IMG/VR virus record: IMGVR_UViG_3300017971_000771
Location: 1-23,571 of that record
DNA length: 23,571 nucleotides
Strand: one strand, 5' to 3'
Source of the DNA: a virus
The translations under genes and the position numbers were made by a program. The notes beneath the pieces are model-generated. The model had not been told where the DNA came from, searched no databases, and saw only the letters and a program-made list of their open reading frames with translations. The first letter of the stretch is position 1. The number at the start of each line of letters is the position of its first letter. Below are positions 1 through 5,499 of the stretch, piece after piece.

Positions 1-55
1 GAGTGCCGTCCTCACACGGCGGAAGGCGGGAGTTCGAATCTCCCCCCGCCCACCA
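1..55 (+). tRNA. tRNA-Val(CAC), 3' part
   Basis: The window begins inside this gene. The anticodon stem CCGTC/GGCGG (6-10 and 18-22, one G-U pair) encloses loop CTCACAC with anticodon CAC at 13-15 and the conserved T33 before it. A 5-base variable loop follows, then T-stem GGGAG/CTCCC around loop TTCGAAT (28-44), acceptor strand CCCGCCC (45-51), discriminator A (52) and an encoded CCA (53-55). The D arm and 5' acceptor strand lie outside the window. Anticodon CAC predicts valine. Confidence 0.85.
28..55 (+). other. Putative attachment site at tRNA 3' end
   Basis: A tyrosine recombinase gene ends 9 bases beyond the tRNA and points at it, the classic layout of an element integrated into a tRNA gene; the T-loop to CCA segment is the usual core. 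The other junction is not in the window, so core limits cannot be seen. A short direct repeat AGTGCAA follows the tRNA (55-61 and again about 70) and could belong to an arm site. Confidence 0.45.
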
Positions 56-63
56 GTGCAACG

Positions 64-1164
64 TCAGTGCAAGTCCGTTTTTGGTGCTGCAGACTCGTAG
101 AGGCTTACAACATCAACCTCACCGATCTGAATATAGCGCTCCATTGCCCTAGAGCTTATCCCGGCTGCCTCCTTCACCATTTTGTAGGGAAACTCCTTAG
201 CCAGGGCAGTAGCTGACGTGTGCTTGGTTCCGGGATATAGCGGAACACCCTCTATTCCCAGCTCGTCACAGGCCTTTCCCCAGGCATTATAAAGGTAATC
301 CCTACCAAAGCGCTTCCCACCCTTGAACGATAGCAGGTACTGATCAGGGTTCCCGCCTGTGACCCGACGAAGTATCTCAACGTGACGGTCTATGAGCTTA
401 ACCTTCTTCGGGTCATCCTGTTCTTTGGGTTTGGGAACCGTCAACCATCCACCCTTCAGGTCAAGATCCCTAACTCTTACCTGCCTCAGTTCGCCCGGCC
501 TGATCTTCGGATAGGTAGACAGTAGCTCGACGCCGACACCAGTCATGGGCTCGTGATTAAACAACCTATAAGTAGTTTTCACAACTTCTGCCTGGCTGAC
601 TTTATCGAGAACCTTTCTCATACCCATCCTCTTACTACACTTGGGCACCTTGGGAAGCTTATCGAGGAAGCCACGGTCAATACACCACCTCATGAAAGCC
701 TTAAGGAACCCAAACATGTCATAGGCCGTCTTTGGAGCTAGGTCCAGCCCCACCTTCATGTCTTCTAGTACACCGTAATCTATGTCGGTGACCGGGATGT
801 TCCCCAGGTGCTTCTCAAGATTAACGTAATGGTTACGGTAGCGCCTGAGGGTTGAGGATCTAATGTCACGAGAATCGAGAACGTCAATGAACCTCTCGCA
901 CAGCCTAGAGAAGCCGATAGGCGAATCCTTCCTGTAGGCTGCGGGATTGAGAGTACCGTCGCTGGCCTTATTCCTGTACTCCCAGAGGTATGTCTGGGCC
1001 TCTTGGTAGTTGCCCACCATGGGTCCGTAGACAGTGCCAAACTTGGCCCTCATTTTTGTAGCCCTTTGGTCTGGGTGATCAGGACAGGTGCAACCATCGA
1101 CTTTGTTATCCTTGAAGTTCTTACCGCAATGGCATTTCTGAAGAGAATAAATACCACCGATCAC
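64..1164 (-). CDS. int: Tyrosine recombinase (phage integrase)
   Basis: Site-specific recombinase expected to integrate and excise the element at the adjacent tRNA-Val. With a GTG start at 1164 it has 366 residues. An N-terminal Cys/His cluster (C11, C13, C25, C27, H30) precedes a SAM-like core-binding domain (about 85-160). The catalytic domain shows R222 in RPGEL, a Lys-rich beta region, a box reading PGTKHTS where most integrases have HxxRHT (Lys replaces the second Arg, His kept), and the nucleophile Y344 in MERYIQ. The start is chosen because AAAGGAGG lies 5 bases upstream and a promoter at 1195-1224 overlaps the longer reading frame (to 1239), making the upstream GTG unlikely. Desulfobacterota-like by recall of the family, not by search. 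Confidence 0.93.
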   Translation of the reverse strand: MIGGIYSLQKCHCGKNFKDNKVDGCTCPDHPDQRATKMRAKFGTVYGPMVGNYQEAQTYLWEYRNKASDGTLNPAAYRKDSPIGFSRLCERFIDVLDSRDIRSSTLRRYRNHYVNLEKHLGNIPVTDIDYGVLEDMKVGLDLAPKTAYDMFGFLKAFMRWCIDRGFLDKLPKVPKCSKRMGMRKVLDKVSQAEVVKTTYRLFNHEPMTGVGVELLSTYPKIRPGELRQVRVRDLDLKGGWLTVPKPKEQDDPKKVKLIDRHVEILRRVTGGNPDQYLLSFKGGKRFGRDYLYNAWGKACDELGIEGVPLYPGTKHTSATALAKEFPYKMVKEAAGISSRAMERYIQIGEVDVVSLYESAAPKTDLH

Positions 1165-1194
1165 GGCGGCCTCCTTTCTCTCCCGCCTAGTACC

Positions 1195-1224
1195 ATTGTA
1201 TCTTTTTTTATACATTTTTGTCAA
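1195..1224 (-). promoter_or_regulatory. Promoter of the integrase
   Basis: On the minus strand TTGACA (1219-1224) and TACAAT (1195-1200) are separated by 18 bases. Transcription would start near 1188, leaving a short leader with AAAGGAGG in front of the GTG at 1164. This gives int a promoter of its own, separate from the leftward operon upstream. Confidence 0.65.
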
Positions 1225-1251
1225 CCCCTTTGAGTTCACTTTTGTATACGG

Positions 1252-1281
1252 CTTTTAAGTAGTATATATACTACTTAAAAG
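1252..1281. repeat. 30-bp perfect palindrome between operon end and int
   Basis: CTTTTAAGTAGTATA is followed directly by its own reverse complement, a perfect 30-bp palindrome. It sits 11 bases after the stop of the pentapeptide-repeat gene and upstream of int. It could be a hairpin ending the leftward operon (no clear T-run follows) or a protein-binding site. Its centre AGTATATATAC recurs in the loop of the hairpin at 21441-21489. Confidence 0.7.
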
Positions 1282-1291
1282 AACTCATCCT

Positions 1292-1906
1292 TCAACGCCT
1301 CTCTGGATCGTTCATTTCGTTGGCATTCCATAAAATCAACGCCACTTCCTCATGGGGACATCTAAAGCCCCACCACCAGATTGCTCTGCGTGAAAGGATG
1401 TAGCAGAATCCCCCCACCAAAGATGATTGCAAAATGACAAGTCCACGACCACTCTCACCGTCAGGAGTCAATGCTTTAAAATTTTCTGCTGCTTTTTGGA
1501 GCCCACCTTCTTCCCAGATCTTGAAAACATCAGGAGCCAAAGTAATGGCTTCATCTATGGACTTGACCGTTTTGTAGTCATGCTTGGCCCCGGACAGGTC
1601 GACTCTGTCCAGGTTGGCCCCGGACAGGTCGGCCCCGGACAGGTTGGCCCAGGACAGGTCGGCCCTGAACAGGTTGGCCCTGGACAGGTCGGCCCCGGAC
1701 AGGTCGGCCCCGGACAGGTCGGCCCTGAACAGGTTGGCCCCGGACAGGTCGGCCCCGGACAGGTTGGCCCAGGACAGGTCGGCCCCGGACAGGTCGGCCC
1801 CGGACAGGTTGACGTTTTCTCTAACTGCCTGTCGCACCAACTCCTTGATGTCTTTGGCCGTGACTTCAAAGAGGCATTCCCTTGTACAACGGTGTAAAAT
1901 TTTCAC
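1292..1906 (-). CDS. Pentapeptide-repeat protein
   Basis: 204 residues from a GTG start at 1906, with AAGGAG 10 bases upstream. Residues 1-30 form a Cys-containing leader, then about 15 tandem pentapeptides of the A(D/N)LSG type (roughly 31-107) predict a right-handed quadrilateral beta-helix. The C-terminal half is non-repetitive and includes a Trp-rich segment (RAIWWWGF). Some pentapeptide proteins mimic DNA and inhibit gyrase (Qnr, MfpA, phage examples), but many have unknown roles, so only the fold is assigned. It is the last gene of the leftward operon before the palindrome at 1252-1281 and starts just after a truncated ligase gene. Confidence 0.88.
   Translation of the reverse strand: MKILHRCTRECLFEVTAKDIKELVRQAVRENVNLSGADLSGADLSWANLSGADLSGANLFRADLSGADLSGADLSRANLFRADLSWANLSGADLSGANLDRVDLSGAKHDYKTVKSIDEAITLAPDVFKIWEEGGLQKAAENFKALTPDGESGRGLVILQSSLVGGFCYILSRRAIWWWGFRCPHEEVALILWNANEMNDPERR
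1590..1811 (-). repeat. 15-bp tandem repeat encoding the pentapeptides
   Basis: About fifteen copies of a 15-bp unit, on the plus strand GGACAGGTCGGCCCC with variants (tt for tc, tgaac for cggac), encode the beta-helix of the protein at 1292-1906. Near-identity at DNA level means copy number can change by slippage or recombination. The repeat also creates long open frames on both strands that are artefacts. Confidence 0.9.
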
Positions 1907-1912
1907 GGTAAT

Positions 1913-2092
1913 CTATCTCCTTACTCCTCGAGGGGTCTGCCTTTTGCTTCTGGCATGTGGCATTCCAGTGTCGTCAACCATGAAGCTGATCTGGCTGCCA
2001 TCCACTTTCTCTTGGAAAATCACGGCCTCCTCGAATATCTCCCGGACGGCTCGATGCCCTAAGTTATAGATCTTAGGATAGGAGTTAATCAT
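1913..2092 (-). pseudogene. Truncated RNA-ligase-type nucleotidyltransferase, N-terminal fragment
   Basis: A 59-codon frame starts with ATG at 2092, overlapping the preceding stop (ATGA), and ends TAG at 1913. It begins MINSYPKIYNLGHRAV and contains EKVDGSQISF around K29, matching nucleotidyltransferase motif I (KxDG, the adenylated lysine) and the start of phage RNA ligases of the RNA_ligase family (typically YPKIxxLGHRAV...EKVDGSQFSF...RSK). The match runs to about RSK (residue 50), then a dozen unrelated codons and a stop. All later ligase motifs are missing, so it cannot be an active ligase; it is a decay product, or at best a repurposed peptide. Family recognition is from memory. Confidence 0.72.
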
Positions 2093-2313
2093 TTATCCCC
2101 CCTCTTCTGTTTCTGTTGGCCTATGCGCTTTTTAGTGAGAAGTCTTGGCTTCGGCCTCTCCATGGGGGAGAAGGCGCAGCCAACTGTTCTAGTTTTACGG
2201 CAAACATCCTCGTAGACCGAACAGTATTTGTTTCCCAGGTTTTTATGGGTACGAATTTTATGGCACCCATCGCAGTATCCTGGAATGATTATGTTTCTCC
2301 CTGGAGTTGACAT
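2089..2313 (-). CDS. Small Cys-rich protein, putative zinc-binding
   Basis: 74 residues, not recognised as a family. C14-x2-C17 is followed by C31 and C38, a likely four-Cys zinc site, then a very basic tail (KPRLLTKKRIGQQKQKRG) that could bind nucleic acid. AGGAG lies 6 bases before the ATG at 2313. The stop overlaps the start of the ligase remnant by 4 bases (ATGA), so the two are translationally coupled. A GGCGCC hairpin (2338-2353) stands in its leader. Confidence 0.7.
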   Translation of the reverse strand: MSTPGRNIIIPGYCDGCHKIRTHKNLGNKYCSVYEDVCRKTRTVGCAFSPMERPKPRLLTKKRIGQQKQKRGDK

Positions 2314-2337
2314 CCTATTCTCCTGGCTGGGGAGGGG

Positions 2338-2353
2338 GGCGCCGTTAGGCGCC
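2338..2353 (-). repeat. GGCGCC hairpin in the leader of the 2313 gene
   Basis: GGCGCC, loop gtta, GGCGCC, extendable by a G4/C4 outer stem across a 2-base bulge. It lies 25 bases upstream of the ATG at 2313. No T-run follows on the minus strand, so an mRNA structure is more likely than a terminator. The same 6-bp arms recur at 16481-16497. Confidence 0.55.
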
Positions 2354-2409
2354 TACCCCGTAGTTGTAATCACTAGAAGTTCAGAAGTAGATTTCGTAGG
2401 AACGCCCAT

Positions 2410-2547
2410 TTAGATCCCCACTGCATCAGCTATCTTTATCGCTACCGCTATAGCCGCAATTCCGGAAAGAAATCCAATCATCCCCGCCAGTACTAGAATG
2501 GCCACGAGAGGCGTCGCAACCAGCTTAGCTATCTTCTTTGACTTCAT
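2410..2547 (-). CDS. Small hydrophobic membrane protein
   Basis: 45 residues from ATG at 2547, chosen because GAGGAG lies 7 bases upstream; a longer in-frame start at 2595 has no such site. MKSKKIAK gives a positive N-terminus, followed by about 35 mostly hydrophobic residues (ATPLVAILVLAGMIGFLSG, then AAIAVAIKIA) that could make one long or two short membrane segments. The first 23 bases overlap the end of the preceding gene. Size and topology would fit a holin-like or inner-membrane effector protein, but no lytic enzyme is nearby and no function is assigned. Confidence 0.65.
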   Translation of the reverse strand: MKSKKIAKLVATPLVAILVLAGMIGFLSGIAAIAVAIKIADAVGI

Positions 2548-2830
2548 TGAAAAACTCCTCAAAGTTATCAAGAGCTTCCTTCCCGAAAGCAACACAATCC
2601 CCCATCAACCAACTCATACTTTCCATATTGGGAGCAAGGTTGGTCATTGGGCAATAGGCGCAATCCCCATCATGGTCTTCATCATCCTCACCCGGAACCC
2701 CGAAGGGGAAACGTTCACGAAAAACATATTCCCTCCTATCAGCCGTGCAAAACGGGCATTCAAGTTCTTTAAGGTTAAGGGCGGTGAGATCCCTAGCCCT
2801 ACAGAGCATAAGTTCCATGTACTTATTCAT
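2525..2830 (-). CDS. Small Cys-rich hypothetical protein
   Basis: 101 residues, not recognised. Two CxxC pairs (C25/C28 in ECPFC and C57/C60 in CAYC) are separated by an acidic Asp/Glu stretch (GEDDEDHDGD) and suggest a zinc ribbon; the C-terminus is acidic (FEEFFNEVKEDS). GGGAG precedes the ATG at 2830, and the start overlaps the previous stop by 4 bases, so translation is coupled. Part of the leftward operon. Confidence 0.75.
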   Translation of the reverse strand: MNKYMELMLCRARDLTALNLKELECPFCTADRREYVFRERFPFGVPGEDDEDHDGDCAYCPMTNLAPNMESMSWLMGDCVAFGKEALDNFEEFFNEVKEDS

Positions 2831-3099
2831 TCGGCACTCCCATTGGCGCTCGGAACGAGCGCACGAAGTTCTTCTTGAGGCAAAAATTTACTTGAGTAAA
2901 CCAAGGCCGGATTGGCAACAAGGGCGTCTTCCCTCGCCTTCCTGGCTGCCCTAGCTGCCAGTAAGGAGTTGCCTAGGGTGGCCTCGGTGTGGCGTTCTGG
3001 CATATCGCTGAGGCGCCCATGTGGATCTCTGCCCCGATAACACAGATCGCAAAGCATCCTGTTTTCTGTAGGCTTTCCACAGTAACTGCAATCTCTCAC
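2827..3099 (-). CDS. Small zinc-ribbon-like protein
   Basis: 90 residues from a GTG at 3099 with AAGGAGG 5 bases upstream. C4/C7 (CSYC) and C17/C20 (CDLC) make a compact N-terminal zinc ribbon; the rest is an Ala/Arg-rich, probably helical region (SLLAARAARKAREDAL). The GTG overlaps the stop of the membrane protein gene upstream. Such mini-ribbons often bind nucleic acid or protein partners, but no family is recognised. Confidence 0.78.
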   Translation of the reverse strand: MRDCSYCGKPTENRMLCDLCYRGRDPHGRLSDMPERHTEATLGNSLLAARAARKAREDALVANPALVYSSKFLPQEELRALVPSANGSAE

Positions 3100-3236
3100 A
3101 TATCCCTCCTTTTGAATATTACGGGGGGGCTGTCATCCCGGCGTATTGCCTGGTCGAGTCGGTCAAAGACGAGAACCAGTAACACCCAAGCACTGATCAC
3201 CATAATGACAAGCTCACCCCAACCACTCCCACTCAT
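3096..3236 (-). CDS. 46-aa single-pass membrane protein
   Basis: ATG at 3236 (weak AAGGA upstream) begins a 46-codon frame ending TGA at 3096, overlapping the GTG of the next gene (GTGA). Sequence: MSGSGWGE, a hydrophobic segment LVIMVISAWVLLVLVF (about residues 9-24), then a charged tail rich in Arg and Asp. One transmembrane helix is clear; topology N-out/C-in would follow the positive-inside rule. No homologue is recognised. It fills the gap between two genes of the operon without spacing. Confidence 0.6.
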   Translation of the reverse strand: MSGSGWGELVIMVISAWVLLVLVFDRLDQAIRRDDSPPVIFKRRDM

Positions 3237-3245
3237 GTTTTATCC

Positions 3246-3857
3246 TTATTCGATGGGTTCAAGGGTTTCTGGATCTACCTCGACACCGTCAAACTCTTCC
3301 TTTACCATCTCGACGGTATAGCCAAGCTTCTCCAGCTGATCCAAAACAAACTGCTTGTACTCCTTCTCGACCACTGCCTGGCTACCCTTCCAGTAGGTGT
3401 AGTACCTGGCAGCAACCTTGAAGAGGGTAGGATCTCCCTGAGCTGTCTGGCCAATCAACGGGGCACTAAGTGAGTGCCCGGCCAACTCAGTGAGGGAGTA
3501 GAGGTATCTGCAAAAGTTCTTGTAGTTGAACTTGTTCTTTCTCAACCAAGCACGGATTTCATCGATCTTCTTCCGCCCGTCAGGCTTTTCGTCCTGGAGG
3601 GAGCCACCTACAGTTACATCACCCTTGGTGACGGGATCAAATAAGTCGATGCCACCGACATGTTCGCTAGACGTGTCGTTTTTTTCGGATTTTGTGGACT
3701 CACCTGGTTTATTTTCTGGCTCACTTGATGACTCTGACTCAGCTTGTGGCTCATTTTCTGAACCGGGTGATCCAACAACCGTTCCCTCGGGAAAAGTGAG
3801 ATCTAGAGCAATCTCGATAATCACCTTGTTTCCCTCAATTCTCACAGCATGTGCCAT
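3246..3857 (-). CDS. Hypothetical protein with acidic Ser/Glu linker
   Basis: 203 residues from ATG at 3857 (AAGGAG 7 bases upstream; the ATG at 3875 has no site). A short beta-rich N-terminus (MAHAVRIEGNKVIIEIALDL), a low-complexity linker rich in Ser, Glu and Pro (about 30-70), and a helical C-terminal domain with many aromatics (RYLYSLTEL, KVAARYYTYW). The last residues are again acidic. Not recognised. It lies directly downstream of the Cas4/RecB-like nuclease with 49 bases between, so a role with that nuclease in recombination is possible by position only. Confidence 0.75.
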   Translation of the reverse strand: MAHAVRIEGNKVIIEIALDLTFPEGTVVGSPGSENEPQAESESSSEPENKPGESTKSEKNDTSSEHVGGIDLFDPVTKGDVTVGGSLQDEKPDGRKKIDEIRAWLRKNKFNYKNFCRYLYSLTELAGHSLSAPLIGQTAQGDPTLFKVAARYYTYWKGSQAVVEKEYKQFVLDQLEKLGYTVEMVKEEFDGVEVDPETLEPIE

Positions 3858-3906
3858 ACGATAACTCCTTCTCATGTGTTAAGTTTTGTGATACTGAGAA
3901 TAAAAT

Positions 3907-4839
3907 TTAAGCTGCCTTTGAGAAATGTTTCTTGGGTAAGATCCCCTTGTTTTTCTCCATCTCTTTACAGTAGAACCTTACCGGGCAATAGTCATCTGAT
4001 TGACACCTACGCCCTTCCCAGGTTTCGAATTTAGTACAGATTCTGGGCATCCCAGTTTCGAAAGCATGGTCACAGTCTGCCTGTAGTTGCGAGTAGAAAT
4101 CCAAGACTCCCTTGTCCGGCAGCCTCTTGACTGGTATGAGATAGGTATTCTTCTCGATGCCCCTGCTTGTAGCTATGTAGGTATTACCGTCCCTGGCTAT
4201 CGCATAAACGTTCATACGTGATATTGGGAACCCGTGTTTCTCCACGACGATCCTATATCTGTTGAGCTGAAGTTCGGTATCATACATCTCGGGAGGCTTC
4301 ATCCCAGGCTTTAGTGGGTATTTGATTTGGCCCTTCCTCTTTCCTGACCTGTACGTGACAGGCCCACCATCCTTATCGGTAATGGGATTGTCTTTGTCTT
4401 CATCGATCCCGAGAGCTTTGGCGCACTTAAAGCTGCCCCATGTCTTATAGTCATATAAGAGGTAGAAGCCAAGTTCCTCCTCGTCTGGCTCCAGTAAGTC
4501 CGGAATACCCTTGATCAGGTCGTCTGAAAAACCCTCCTCACTAACAAAGCCCCTTACTAAACGGTGTATACTTAATTTATCGTGAGTGCCGACACCAACG
4601 GAGATCCAGGCCATCCCATCTGGAGAGATTGCATAGTCACATTTCTGTTTGAGAAATGTGACACGAGGGCCAGTCCCGGCCTGTGAAGGTGTAACGGCCT
4701 TCCAGGGCCTTTGGTTAGCACACATCCTCAGGTAGGGCATAGTGGCGCATCTGTGATTCATCCTGCAACCACGCACCGATAGACATCTACCGATCTCAAT
4801 CTTTTCCTCGTCTGGACAAATAAACCACCTGGCTGGCAT
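3907..4839 (-). CDS. Cas4/RecB-like PD-(D/E)XK nuclease with Cys cluster
   Basis: 310 residues. Likely an exonuclease acting in phage recombination or DNA processing. Visible motifs: GIPDLL (D114), the DxK pair in LLYDYKTW (D130, K132), a QLNRY motif (Q191) typical of Cas4/RecB nucleases, and four C-terminal cysteines (C268, C279, C285, C291) that resemble the Fe-S site of Cas4. An extra N-terminal region with five cysteines is unusual. The start at 4839 has GAGGAGG 4 bases upstream; an in-frame ATG at 4893 has no ribosome site and would be nearly leaderless relative to the promoter at 4903-4931, so I prefer 4839 (alternative: 328 residues). First gene of the leftward operon, under the putative repressor operator. 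Confidence 0.82.
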   Translation of the reverse strand: MPARWFICPDEEKIEIGRCLSVRGCRMNHRCATMPYLRMCANQRPWKAVTPSQAGTGPRVTFLKQKCDYAISPDGMAWISVGVGTHDKLSIHRLVRGFVSEEGFSDDLIKGIPDLLEPDEEELGFYLLYDYKTWGSFKCAKALGIDEDKDNPITDKDGGPVTYRSGKRKGQIKYPLKPGMKPPEMYDTELQLNRYRIVVEKHGFPISRMNVYAIARDGNTYIATSRGIEKNTYLIPVKRLPDKGVLDFYSQLQADCDHAFETGMPRICTKFETWEGRRCQSDDYCPVRFYCKEMEKNKGILPKKHFSKAA

Positions 4840-4902
4840 TATACCTCCTCGGCAAAGCTTCGATCTCGTGAGATAGTTATAAATTTCCTTCATCTACTTC
4901 TT

Positions 4903-4931
4903 ATAATATCACCGATGTGATACCCTGTCAA
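4903..4931 (-). promoter_or_regulatory. Leftward promoter with operator in the spacer
   Basis: On the minus strand TTGACA (4926-4931), a 17-base spacer and TATTAT (4903-4908). The perfect 16-bp palindrome TATCACATCGGTGATA covers 4907-4922, inside the spacer and touching the -10. A bound protein would block RNA polymerase. The initially transcribed AAGAAGTAG is shared with the promoters at 17194 and 18270. Confidence 0.85.
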
Positions 4932-4959
4932 GAAGAAAAGGGGGCACTAATATGCCCCC
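4932..4959 (-). terminator. Terminator of the repressor gene
   Basis: On the minus strand GGGGGCA, loop tattag, TGCCCCC, then TTTTCTTCTT: a 7-bp GC stem and a T-rich tail starting 6 bases after the repressor stop. The next bases are the TTGACA of the nuclease promoter, so termination and initiation are packed back to back. Confidence 0.8.
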
Positions 4960-4964
4960 AGTTC

Positions 4965-5321
4965 CTACTTTATATCCTTGTAGAGATCTTTGATCTGGTT
5001 CTTTATTAAGTCCAAAATCCCCTTCTTTTCAGGCTTGATCTCATCAGTTGCGAGAAGCAATTCTAGTTGCTTCACAATCTCTTGTTCCTCGGGCACCGGA
5101 ACCTCCTTGACCCAATGCTCATGAGGTACTTTGAAATACTGGCATATCTTAAAAAGCGTTTCACGACCTATAGACTTCCTTTTCCCCCTCATGAACATAG
5201 ACATGAGAGATTGAGTTATTCCTATCTCTTCAGCAAGCATCTGTTCAGTCAACCTCTTCTCAACCTTCTCCCGTTCCAGGGCTTCCCTTATCTTGTCAAA
5301 ATCATACCTGAAGCGTTTCAT
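4965..5321 (-). CDS. HTH (XRE/Cro-CI type) repressor
   Basis: 118 residues. A helix-turn-helix lies at about 28-65 (MLAEEIGITQSLMSMFMRGK, then a second helix pair), the typical XRE fold with QSLMSMFMRG as recognition helix. The C-terminal 50 residues are charged and helical (dimerisation likely); there is no S24 peptidase domain, so it is not a LexA-cleavable CI type. It sits between two promoters carrying 16-bp TATCAC-type operators, the position of a lysogeny repressor. A run of eight G in front of the ATG serves as ribosome site. It is probably read from the leftward promoter at 5459-5487. Binding to the palindrome is inference. Confidence 0.85.
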   Translation of the reverse strand: MKRFRYDFDKIREALEREKVEKRLTEQMLAEEIGITQSLMSMFMRGKRKSIGRETLFKICQYFKVPHEHWVKEVPVPEEQEIVKQLELLLATDEIKPEKKGILDLIKNQIKDLYKDIK

Positions 5322-5383
5322 ACCATCCCCCCCCTAACGTGCGCCTTTAACCCCCCTTTCTGTGATAGTTTGTGATTTTTCCC

Positions 5384-5412
5384 TTGACTCACTTTCATAT
5401 CGGTGATAATCT
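5384..5412 (+). promoter_or_regulatory. Rightward early promoter with operator-like spacer
   Basis: TTGACT (5384-5389), 17 bases, TAATCT (5407-5412). The spacer contains TTTCATATCGGTGATA (5393-5408), matching the palindrome of 4907-4922 at 14 of 16 positions with one half-site intact. It would transcribe the replication operon from 5500. A doublet TGTGATAgttTGTGAT (5361-5376) just upstream could be a second binding site. Confidence 0.72.
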
Positions 5413-5458
5413 AATAATTAGAGGGTAACAGCTAAACCGTTGCCTTCTCTTTAATTTC

Positions 5459-5487
5459 AGGATATCACTCCACTGAACACCTGTCAA
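5459..5487 (-). promoter_or_regulatory. Leftward promoter likely serving the repressor
   Basis: On the minus strand TTGACA (5482-5487), 17 bases, TATCCT (5459-5464). It points into the repressor gene with a leader of about 130 bases that crosses the rightward promoter, so the two promoters face each other. A TATCAC half-site lies at its -10 edge (5463-5468), which may allow self-control. Confidence 0.55.
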
Positions 5488-5499
5488 GGGGAAAATTGC

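Noticed and set aside
1427-2069. Long plus-strand frames (156 and 161 codons) and a minus-strand 104-codon frame across 1555-1869
   Set aside because: They are shadows of the 15-bp tandem repeat that encodes the pentapeptide protein; repeats of that kind keep several frames open.
2344-2400. 18-codon frame (MGVPTKSTSELLV...) in the spacer before the 2313 gene
   Set aside because: Very short, no clear ribosome site, and it runs into the GGCGCC hairpin.
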